DNA from: an uncultured Eubacterium sp.
GTDB lineage: Bacteria; Bacillota; Clostridia; Lachnospirales; Lachnospiraceae
Direction: 5' to 3'
Length of the DNA: 52,724 nt
Assembly (NCBI GenBank): GCA_934358495.1
Contig: CAKRKO010000009.1
Coordinates: 1-52,724, forward strand
The notes beneath the pieces are model-generated. The model was not told where the DNA came from. It saw only the letters and a list, made by a program, of their open reading frames with translations, and searched no databases. Positions 1 to 8,000 of the stretch are shown here, piece by piece. Position numbers and translations under genes: made by a program. Positions within the stretch are counted from its first letter, which is position 1. Each line of letters opens with the position of its first letter.

Positions 1-11
1 AAATCGCTAAT
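1..11 (-). CDS. infC: translation initiation factor IF-3, first codons only (partial)
   Basis: Only the first codons lie in the window, reading leftward off the edge. A strong Shine-Dalgarno (GGAGG, 21-25 on the minus strand) is followed after 9 nt by ATT-AGC-GAT-TT, i.e. (M)-S-D-L/F. infC genes of Bacillus subtilis and E. coli start with ATT, and IF-3 proteins of Firmicutes commonly begin M-I-S or M-S-D. There is no ATG, GTG or TTG at a usable distance from this ribosome site. The identity rests on the ATT start, the SD and the attenuator-type leader directly upstream; the body of the protein is outside the window. Confidence 0.6.
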
Positions 12-143
12 GGTTTTGCACCTCCATAAAAAAAGTGGATAGGCAGACTATCCACAATCAAATCAAATGTATTTGAAATAATAACCAACGGTCGCTCATT
101 TGCGCCGAGGTGAGAGTGGATACTCTACTTTGTCTTCAACAAC
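12..143 (-). promoter_or_regulatory. L20-type autoregulatory leader (attenuator) of the infC operon
   Basis: The 130-nt untranslated leader between the promoter and infC can form two exclusive helices. On the minus strand the segment TATCCAC occurs twice (plus-strand GTGGATA at 116-122 and at 35-41), and both copies are complementary to the single GTGGATA arm lying between them (plus-strand 49-55). Pairing with the distal copy makes a terminator; pairing with the proximal copy makes an antiterminator. The proximal part also carries a CACCTCGG...CCG element at about 88-110, as I recall from L20 leaders of Bacilli and Clostridia. In that family ribosomal protein L20 binds the leader and causes premature termination. 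The exclusive pairing is seen in the sequence; the L20 assignment is inferred. Confidence 0.65.
28..55 (-). terminator. leader terminator in front of infC
   Basis: Perfect 7-bp stem (GTGGATA/TATCCAC, plus-strand 35-41 and 49-55) with a 7-nt loop. On the minus strand it is followed by seven U residues (A tract 28-34) and then directly by the infC ribosome-binding site. Confidence 0.8.
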
Positions 144-149
144 TCTGAT

Positions 150-178
150 ACTATACCATACTTTTTTTTCATCGTCAA
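150..178 (-). promoter_or_regulatory. sigma-A promoter for the infC leader
   Basis: On the minus strand TTGACG (173-178), a 17-bp spacer and TATAGT (150-155) make a near-consensus vegetative promoter. The expected start is near 143, which gives a leader of about 130 nt before infC. Confidence 0.8.
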
Positions 179-393
179 CCGGTTTTTCAATATTTTTTGG
201 TTTCCCTATTCCTTGCTTATTCCTTCTTGCATAGATTCTACTTTTTTATTATACTACTTTTGAAATAATTTTCCACCTATATCTTAGGATATTTTGAAAA
301 AGAATTCAATACCTGCAAAAATTTTTCTTAACAATATTATATGTGTCATACTTATAGTTTTTTATATATTATATAAGGAAGGATATGTTTCCT

Positions 394-1242
394 ATGAATA
401 AAACAATTGATTTACATGTACACTCTACTGCTTCCGACGGCACCTTTACCCCGACAGAACTCGTTGCGGAAGCAAAAAGATGTGGTCTCTCCGCCTATGC
501 TTTGACCGACCACGATACCGTTGACGGTGTTTCTGAAGCACTCGCTGCCGGAAAATCCTCCGGTCTGGAAGTCGTTCCGGGTGTAGAACTCTCCACAGAA
601 TATCATGGAACGGAAATCCATGTAGTTGGACTATTTATTGATCCTGCAAATAGCAAACTTCAGGCAGAACTGGCAAAATTCCGTGATAACCGCGACAATC
701 GTAATCTGAAAATGGTCGAAAAACTCCAGGAAGAAGGTTTTCAGATCACTGCCGAAGACTTGTATCGTCTGAATCCGGATACTGTAGTCGCACGTCCACA
801 CATTGCCAGATATCTGGTGGACTCCGGACAGGTAAAAGATCTGAAAACTGTTTTTGATAAATACATCGGAGACGGATGCAAATGCTATGTGGACCGCTAT
901 AAAATCACTCCGATGCAGGCAGTTGCTCTGATCCATCAGGCGGGCGGGCTTGCGATTCTTGCACACCCATGTCTCTATAAAATGAATCGTGCAGAGCTGA
1001 CTGCCATGATTGAAGAACTCGTATCGGCAGGTTTGAACGGCATTGAAGTGGTGTATTCCTGTAATCAGGGCTCTGATGAAAAAGATTTCCGGGAGATGGC
1101 AGAAAAATATCATCTGCTGCTCTCCGGCGGTTCTGATTTCCATGGTGCAAATAAACCGTATATTCATCTTGGCACAGGAAAGGGAAATATGGCTGTGCCT
1201 TATGAATTTCTGGAAGCCATGAAAAATGTTTTTTCGAATTAA
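394..1242 (+). CDS. PHP-domain phosphoesterase (nucleoside-bisphosphate phosphatase / RNase AM type)
   Basis: This is a stand-alone PHP protein of about 282 residues. The N-terminus has the metal-binding signature LHVHSTASDGTFTP and, about 30 residues on, a TDHDTV motif. Downstream are PGVELSTEY, a central helical insertion, an LAHPCLY motif and a C-terminal SGGSDFHG motif. These are the usual His/Asp/Glu metal ligands of the YciV/RNase AM family, which hydrolyses 3',5'-nucleoside bisphosphates or trims small RNA ends. ATGs occur at 385 and 394; AAGGAAGG at 375-382 is only 2 nt from the first but 11 nt from the second, so 394 is preferred. It is one of few plus-strand genes and is divergent from the infC leader. 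Substrate is inferred from the family only. Confidence 0.85.
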   Translation: MNKTIDLHVHSTASDGTFTPTELVAEAKRCGLSAYALTDHDTVDGVSEALAAGKSSGLEVVPGVELSTEYHGTEIHVVGLFIDPANSKLQAELAKFRDNRDNRNLKMVEKLQEEGFQITAEDLYRLNPDTVVARPHIARYLVDSGQVKDLKTVFDKYIGDGCKCYVDRYKITPMQAVALIHQAGGLAILAHPCLYKMNRAELTAMIEELVSAGLNGIEVVYSCNQGSDEKDFREMAEKYHLLLSGGSDFHGANKPYIHLGTGKGNMAVPYEFLEAMKNVFSN

Positions 1243-1253
1243 ATCTTTCATGT

Positions 1254-1450
1254 AGTGAAAGCACCAAATTTATTTTTTTCTTTCCGGCTAACAATCGTCT
1301 GGTAAGGAAAAATTCAAGTCGAACGCACGTGAGACTTGGTGCGTGATTCCGATCAGCGAAAGCTGACATATTCTTCTGAGAATCACTGCGCATCTACACT
1401 TTGTTTCGGTCGGCGCAAAACCATTGTCTCCCAGACAATGTGCGCCCTCG
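1254..1450. repeat. structured intergenic region with a degenerate copy of the nested palindromic element
   Basis: Between two convergent genes lie several helices: GCACCAA/TTGGTGC arms around a T-rich/A-rich hairpin whose loop contains GCTAACAATCG; ACGCAC/GTGCGT; GTGATTC/GAATCAC enclosing TCAGC-GAAA-GCTGA; and a hairpin GGCGCA...ATTGTCT-CCC-AGACAAT-G-TGCGCC at about 1413-1447. The GCTAACAATCG loop and its T-tract/A-tract stem match the inner hairpins of the two elements at 47936-48243. I see no ORF with a ribosome site here. Confidence 0.55.
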
Positions 1451-1523
1451 CGGAACATTTACACTGTGATATATCTCTCTGTTTTTTTATATTCTTCAGT
1501 TAGGCAGCTACGCCAACAATTTC

Positions 1524-2975
1524 TTACTGTCCATCATAAATCGTTGCACTGTATCCCGGTTTCTTTTTACTCTGATACATTGCTTTATCAGCATTTCTAT
1601 ATAATTGATCGAAGGATACATTTTCTGAACCATCGTAAAAGCATGCTCCCAGACTTATTTCTACGCGTTTTCCATGCATTTCTTCGATAGAAACCTCCCC
1701 GACGTTTTCAAAAAGTCTCTCAAAAAATTTTTCTGCCGACATTTGTTCTAACAGACCTGGTATAAATATGGCAAACTCATCGCCACCCAGACGCAAAAGC
1801 ACATCGTTTTTCCTACAGGATTTCTGTAGGCTTTCTGCAATGGCAATAATTACCTTATCTCCTACAGAATGACCATATGTATCATTTACCACCTTGAATT
1901 TATCGCAATCAAGCAGACAAAGCAAACCCGACGTTTTTTCCTGTAAAAGTTCATTGATTCTTCGTTCTCCGCTTCCATAGTTACACAATCCTGTCATCAG
2001 ATCGGTTTGCGCCAGATAGAGCAGGTGGTTCTCACGTTTTTTTTCTTCATCAATTGACTCAATACAGTAAAGCACATGTAAAAGTCTGCCCTCTTCATTG
2101 TAATCTACCGGAATAAATCTGCTACGGCACCAGCCTCTTCTTTTGTCTGCAAATTCATGTACGATGCTGGTTTTTCCATGGAGTCGTTCTTCCACCGTGC
2201 GAAGATCTATAAAATCCCATGATTCCTCCAATCGGGTTTCCATACACATTTTATCTACAACGCTTCTGATATGTCCACAAAAATCATCCAGGACCGTGTA
2301 TTCGCCTATTTTTCTGGTATCTTTATCCGGATATCCATTAAAATGGTCTGTCGACTTTACAATATAATATTTTCCCGTCTGTACATTAATATAATACATA
2401 AATTCATAAATTTTTGAAAGGGATGAGTAACTGCTCAATTTTGCCAGTTTATTCGAATTCCTAAATGAATTACGCACTTTTAAAAATGAAATAAGGAGCG
2501 TCCCGATCATATTCAGGAAAGTAGTAAGTGCCCTGTAATCACTTATCGGTGGATTATCCACGCCAAAAAATCCCCTGATCTCATCCTTATAATATAAAGG
2601 ACATACCACTACATTTTTTACATTTTGCGCTCTTAGCATGTCATAGGATACACGATGTTCTTCTTTGATATCTTCCACATCAGTAATAATGATACTCTCC
2701 CCTCTGGAAAATGTTTCATACCACCAATCGATGATATCCATATCCACATTTTGCAGTTCATTAATTTCAGGAATAACTCCATCTGCACACCATTCATATG
2801 TATTGTCCGTAACATGTCTTTCCTCAGAATCCTCAAAAATATAGATTCTGTCAGAACCGATATGTTTTCCAAAAAAGCCGATAAATTCATTAATCTGATC
2901 ATTCGGTGTATCATAATTCAGAGCTGATCGAAGTGCTTCATTTATGACCATCTCGTACCTTTTTATTGTCTCCAT
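1524..2975 (-). CDS. GAF-GGDEF diguanylate cyclase
   Basis: The 483-residue protein should be a cytoplasmic c-di-GMP synthase. Residues about 10-155 resemble a GAF sensor (ending CPLYYKDEIRGFFGVDNPP). A middle segment of about 150 residues may be PAS-like (VQTGKYYIVKSTDHFNGY). The C-terminal GGDEF domain has DLMTGL at its start, the DCDKFKVVNDTYGH block, and an intact RLGGDEF at 397-401, so catalysis is expected. RKND sits five residues before GGDEF, in the place of the RxxD inhibitory I-site. No transmembrane segment is seen, so the signal is probably intracellular. It is a single gene with AAAGGAAA ahead of the start. The ligand of the GAF domain is unknown. Confidence 0.9.
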   Translation of the reverse strand: METIKRYEMVINEALRSALNYDTPNDQINEFIGFFGKHIGSDRIYIFEDSEERHVTDNTYEWCADGVIPEINELQNVDMDIIDWWYETFSRGESIIITDVEDIKEEHRVSYDMLRAQNVKNVVVCPLYYKDEIRGFFGVDNPPISDYRALTTFLNMIGTLLISFLKVRNSFRNSNKLAKLSSYSSLSKIYEFMYYINVQTGKYYIVKSTDHFNGYPDKDTRKIGEYTVLDDFCGHIRSVVDKMCMETRLEESWDFIDLRTVEERLHGKTSIVHEFADKRRGWCRSRFIPVDYNEEGRLLHVLYCIESIDEEKKRENHLLYLAQTDLMTGLCNYGSGERRINELLQEKTSGLLCLLDCDKFKVVNDTYGHSVGDKVIIAIAESLQKSCRKNDVLLRLGGDEFAIFIPGLLEQMSAEKFFERLFENVGEVSIEEMHGKRVEISLGACFYDGSENVSFDQLYRNADKAMYQSKKKPGYSATIYDGQ

Positions 2976-3021
2976 CTATATTTTCCTTTGTATATTTTTC
3001 TTTATATGTAGTTAGTATAAA

Positions 3022-3038
3022 ATCCTTAAACTAAGGAT
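3022..3038. promoter_or_regulatory. inverted repeat in the promoter region of the GGDEF gene
   Basis: ATCCTTA-AAC-TAAGGAT is a perfect 7-bp dyad about 50 nt upstream of the start codon. It could be an operator or a 5'-UTR hairpin; nothing in the sequence decides which. Confidence 0.35.
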
Positions 3039-3137
3039 AATCGTAAACATCTTTTTATGCAAGTAAAAAAGGTCTTGAAAATCTAATAATTCAAATCTCC
3101 AAGTGTCTTTGTAATGCCAAATCCTTCTTAAATCACC

Positions 3138-3193
3138 AAAAAATCGAAGAACCCTTCCACAATAACGATCAAAACGGAAGAATTCTTCGATTT
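3138..3193 (-). terminator. terminator of the HAD phosphatase gene
   Basis: AAATCGAAGAA...TTCC pairs with GGAA...TTCTTCGATTT; on the minus strand the stem is followed by a run of six T. It lies about 45 nt after the stop of the HAD gene. Confidence 0.8.
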
Positions 3194-3238
3194 CGTATTA
3201 ATTTCTAAATAATATTAATTTATCTCAATATCCATTTT

Positions 3239-4048
3239 TCAGAAAAACTTCTCAATAACTTCTGCCACGCCGTCTTCGTTATTATCATACTCTGTAATAT
3301 AATCTGCGGCATCTTTTACAATCTGCACCGCATTTTTCATTGCCACACCCACACCGGCATTACGAATCATACTGATATCATTCTCCTCATCTCCAATAGC
3401 AACTGCATTTTCAATCGGCACTCCAAGGAAATCACACAGAAATTTTACGCCATATCCTTTATTTGCTCCCAGTGGACAATACTCCAGATATTCTTTGCAG
3501 GAGAAAAAGCTGCTGCATTTTCCTTTCTCCCACTCTGCATGCGCCTGCTGAAATGCTTCCAACCGTTCTTTATGCTCCAGATCGATCAGAAGCATTTTCG
3601 GCGGTTCTTCATACAGCATACTGTTCAGATTTCCGGTGATCCTGCATGGCATTCCGGTCTTTTTCACGTAAAAGTTAAGTTCTTTATCGCGCTCTCTTGC
3701 AAGCACCTGTGTCTCAGAATAGGTCTGAATATGTATACCGGCTTCTGTCGCCTCCCGCAACAGATATTCGGCATATTCAATTGGCAGACGCTTGTTGCTT
3801 AAGATACAGTCTGCTGAAAAATCGTAGATGGTTCCTCCATTGTATGCCACCAGATAGCACCCTGGCCGCGTTAATCCAAGTTCTTTTGCAATTCTCCGAC
3901 CACTGCTGACAGCTCGTCCGGTCGCAAGGGCGATATAATGTCCCTGATTCACTGCATTCCGTAGTGCTTCCCGATTTTTATCTGAAATCGTTTTATCATC
4001 CCTCATTAAAGTTCCGTCAAAATCAATAAAGAATATCTTTTTTTCCAT
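3239..4048 (-). CDS. Cof-type HAD-superfamily sugar-phosphate phosphatase
   Basis: The 269-residue protein matches the HAD IIB (Cof/YbiV/YidA) family. Motif I is FIDFDGTL with nucleophile Asp9 and Asp11, motif II is LATGR (Thr43), and motif III/IV is GDEENDISM at 219-224 with the paired acidic metal ligands. The region between about 85 and 195 is the C2 cap that sets substrate choice. Such enzymes dephosphorylate hexose phosphates, FMN or pyridoxal phosphate; the substrate cannot be read from the sequence. It is monocistronic, with its own terminator at 3138-3193 and a 72-bp gap to the chorismate mutase gene upstream. Confidence 0.9.
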   Translation of the reverse strand: MEKKIFFIDFDGTLMRDDKTISDKNREALRNAVNQGHYIALATGRAVSSGRRIAKELGLTRPGCYLVAYNGGTIYDFSADCILSNKRLPIEYAEYLLREATEAGIHIQTYSETQVLARERDKELNFYVKKTGMPCRITGNLNSMLYEEPPKMLLIDLEHKERLEAFQQAHAEWEKGKCSSFFSCKEYLEYCPLGANKGYGVKFLCDFLGVPIENAVAIGDEENDISMIRNAGVGVAMKNAVQIVKDAADYITEYDNNEDGVAEVIEKFF

Positions 4049-4120
4049 ACAACTGGCCTCCTACGATCTCTCCCTGTTTTTCCTTATCAGTATAATTGTA
4101 TCATAGTTTCCATTTTGTTA

Positions 4121-4984
4121 CTATCTATAATTTCCCAAAACCTTAAAATTCCGGGCTTCATCCCGCAGACCAAGCACTGCATTTTTGATCGCACTGTCAT
4201 TCAGATTGCCGCTCAGATCCATGAAAAATCGATAATCCAACGGATTTTTAGAAATAACAATTGACTCAATCCGGTTCATATTCAGGTTATTATAAGTCAG
4301 ATGAGACATCAGATGATATAATGAACCGCAGGCATCCGGCGCCTCAAAGCAAATGCTGATCTTGTCCGCACCGCTCAAAGTCACGCGGTCTTTGGAGATC
4401 AGCAGATAACGGTCCTTCGGCTGCGGGCTTGTCTCATATTCTTCCAGAATGTAAAAACCATACTCTGCCACCATATTGTAATTGGCAGATACATAACCGG
4501 ATGTCGGATCCTGCATTGGAAGAAAAGCGAAATTAACTTCTTCCCGCTGTAAGACTTCGCAGGCTTCCCGCCAATCCGCGCATTTCTGCAAACCACACTC
4601 TTCCGGGAAATAACTTTTTGCCGCTTCTTCGGAAGTTGGAATAAAAGCTGCTGCCGCATGGGTAAAATCAAGTTCTTTTACTTCCACGAACCCGGTCGGT
4701 GCAAATTTTCCATGCTCTGTCAGAAGCTGATACTGCCGTTTTCTGCTGACGGACATGATATGTTCAAATAACTCTCTGACACCATGGCTATTAAAATCAG
4801 AATGTGCCAGACTTGCCACAGAATCTAATTTTGACACCTCACGCGCTTTGTCAAACACTGCCTTCCCGGTTGAAATTTTGTATTCTGCCACCTGGGTGGT
4901 CAGTACCATACGGTTTTCAAATAATTCCACAATCTGACGATCAATGCCGTCAATCTCCTTTCGAATATCCAGTAAATCTTTCAT
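4121..4984 (-). CDS. pheA: chorismate mutase - truncated prephenate dehydratase region - ACT domain
   Basis: The 287-residue protein begins with an AroQ-type chorismate mutase (1-90; DLLDIRKEIDGIDRQIVELF, ending in an ISVSRKRQ-like helix). It ends with an ACT domain (about 205-287; GSLYHLMSHL...RIESIVISK...KVLGNY) of the kind that binds phenylalanine in PheA. Between them only one lobe of prephenate dehydratase is recognisable (FAFLPMQDPTSGYVSANYNMV, matching the usual VLPIENSTAGIV region). The text then jumps to KDRYLLISKD where PheA has NxTRFLVI. The second lobe and the Thr-Arg-Phe catalytic motif are missing, so dehydratase activity is doubtful and the safe call is a Phe-responsive chorismate mutase. 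AAGGAG lies 8 nt before the start. It is about 80 residues shorter than usual PheA. Confidence 0.8.
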   Translation of the reverse strand: MKDLLDIRKEIDGIDRQIVELFENRMVLTTQVAEYKISTGKAVFDKAREVSKLDSVASLAHSDFNSHGVRELFEHIMSVSRKRQYQLLTEHGKFAPTGFVEVKELDFTHAAAAFIPTSEEAAKSYFPEECGLQKCADWREACEVLQREEVNFAFLPMQDPTSGYVSANYNMVAEYGFYILEEYETSPQPKDRYLLISKDRVTLSGADKISICFEAPDACGSLYHLMSHLTYNNLNMNRIESIVISKNPLDYRFFMDLSGNLNDSAIKNAVLGLRDEARNFKVLGNYR

Positions 4985-5058
4985 CTGCCTTACTCCTTAC
5001 GTTCACCAATTTTATGTAAAGCGGACATTTGCAATCCGCTTTCTCATGAATAATACCC

Positions 5059-8000
5059 TTACAGATCAAACAATGACAACTGATTGGATTCCGGAAGATC
5101 TGATAAGATTCCCAGATCCACCATCAGATCGATCACCGTCTTGCTGACTTTTGTACGCTGCCGGAAATCATCCCTTGAGAGGAATTTTCCGTCTTTTGCT
5201 GCCTCTACCACTGCATCTGCTGCTTTGTCCCCCAGACCGTCAATGGTACTGATGGAAGGCATCAGCTTATTATCAATAATCTGAAAATGATGTGCTTTTG
5301 CTTTATAAAGATCGATCGGTAAAAATTCAAATCCGCGGGCATACATCTCCTGTACGATACGCATATCTTTGTAAGTGTCCTGCTCCTTTTTGGACAGGGT
5401 ATCTTTTCGCCGTTCATAATCATGCATGAAATATTCCAGACGTTCTTTTCCCTGACACATTAGCTCATAGTTAAAAGATGTGGCACGAATACTAAAAAAT
5501 GCTGCATAATAAGCCAACGGATAAAATACCTTACACCATGCGATTCTCCACGCCATCATAACATATGCCGCCGCATGGGCTTTTGGGAACATGTACTTGA
5601 TTTTTTCACAGGACCATACATACCAGTCCGGCACACCGTGATCCAGCATATCCTGCTTATATTCCGGCCATTCTTTACATTTTCCATTGGCAACGGCACC
5701 TTTTCGTACACGTTCCATAATGGTAAATGCTTCCTCACTGTCCAGCCCTTTACCGATCAGATACGTCATGATATCGTCACGAGTACAGATTGCCGTGGAA
5801 ATCGTTGCTTTTCCTTCCTGAATCAAGGTCTGGGCGTTTCCAAGCCATACGTCTGTTCCATGGGACAGACCTGCGATTCTGACCAGATCCGAAAATGCCT
5901 GTGGTTTGGTATCAATCAACATCTGCATAGCAAAATCGGTACCAAATTCCGGGATTCCAAGAGCTCCCAGCTTACAGCCGCCGATATCTTCCGGCTCGAT
6001 GCCAAGAGCTGAGGTATTCTGGAATAAGGACATGACTTCCGGGCTGTCCAGTGGAATCGTCTGCGGATCCACACCGGTCAGGTCCTGAAGCATACGGATC
6101 ATGGTCGGATCATCATGTCCGAGAATATCAAGTTTTAACAGGTTGTGGTCAATGGAATGGTAATCAAAATGCGTCGTGATGATGTCCGTTGTCATATCGT
6201 TGGCCGGATGCTGCACCGGCGTAAAAGAATAAATATTTTCGCCCAACGGAAGTACGATGATTCCACCCGGATGCTGACCGGTGGTACGTCGCACACCGAC
6301 GCATCCCTGCACGATTCGGTCTATCTCACAATTTCGTTTATGAGCACCACGTTCCTCGTAATAATTTTTTACATATCCAAAAGCCGTCTTATCCGCCAGA
6401 GTACCAATGGTTCCCGCACGGAACGTCTGACCGTCACCGAAAATAACCTCGGTGTATTTATGCGCTTTACTCTGGTAATCACCGGAGAAGTTCAGATCGA
6501 TATCAGGCTCTTTATTTCCCTTAAATCCAAGGAACGTCTCAAACGGAATATCAAAACCTTCCTTAATCAGCTTCTGTCCACAGTGTGGGCAGTTACGGTC
6601 CGGCATATCACAACCGGCTTTTCCAGCGTAACTTTTTACCAGATCCGAATCAAAATCCACATAATGACAGTTATTACAAATATAATGCGGACTTAGCGGA
6701 TTTACCTCCGTGATACCTGCCATGGTTGCTACAAAAGAAGATCCTACGGAACCACGGGAACCTACCAGATAACCGTCCTCATTGGATTTCCATACCAGTT
6801 TCTGTGCAATGATGTACATAACGGCGAATCCATTGGAAATAATAGAATTCAGCTCGCGCTCCAGCCGCTCAACAACCACCGGCGGCAGTTCTTCACCGTA
6901 AATCTCATGGGCTCTCGTATAACAGATCTCACGCAGCATACCATCGGAATTTTCAATGACAGGCGGACACTTGTCCGGTCTGACCGGTGAGATTTTCTCA
7001 CACATATTTGCAATTTTATTCGTATTTTCAATGACAACTTCTTCTGCCTTCTCACTGCCAAGATATTCAAATTCCTTCAGCATTTCCTCTGTGGTACGCA
7101 AAAAAAGTGGAGCCTGATCGTCTGCATCCTTGAATCCCTTGCCTGCCATAATGATCCGGCGGTATACTTCATCCTCCGGATCCAGGAAATGCACATCACA
7201 GGTTGCCACAACCAGCTTGTTAAACTGTTCGCCAAGTTCAACGATCTGACGGTTGATATCTTTCAGATCTTCTTCTGATTCCACCGGTTCCTTGTCAGTG
7301 CGCAGCATAAACGCATTGTTTCCCAGTGGCTGAATCTCCAGATAATCATAAAACTGTACGATTCGCGCGACTTCTTCCTGGGAACTTCCACGTAATAAAG
7401 TACGGTATAACTCTCCTGCCTCACAGGCGGAACCAAGCAGAATCCCTTCCCGGTATTTCATAAATTCACTTTTTGGAATCTTCGGACGCCGCTGATAATA
7501 CTTAATATGAGAATCCGAAACCAGACGATACAAATTTACACGACCGATATCATTCTGTGCCAGCATGATTGCATGATAACTTGGCATTTTTCGAATGGTT
7601 TCTTCGGTATAACTCTCCATCTGGTCTAAGTCTTCCATGGTTTCCACGCCACGATCCCGTAACATCTCCACCAGTTTGACAAAAATTTCTGCTGTACACG
7701 CCGCATCATCTACCGCACGATGGTGGTGTGCCAGTGATATGTTCAGTGCTTTCGCCACCGTATCCAGTTTGAATCGGTTCAGTGACGGAAGCAGGACACG
7801 GGATAATGCTACGGTATCCAGTACAGTCTTTTCACACTCCAATCCCTGTGTGCTGCAATTATGCTTGATAAAACTCATATCAAAGTCTGCATTATGTGCA
7901 ACCATAACCGCATCCCGGCAAAATTCCATAAACTTTGATAAAATTTCGTCAATAGTTGGCGCATCCAGCACCATATCGTCGTTGATACTGGTCAGTTGCT

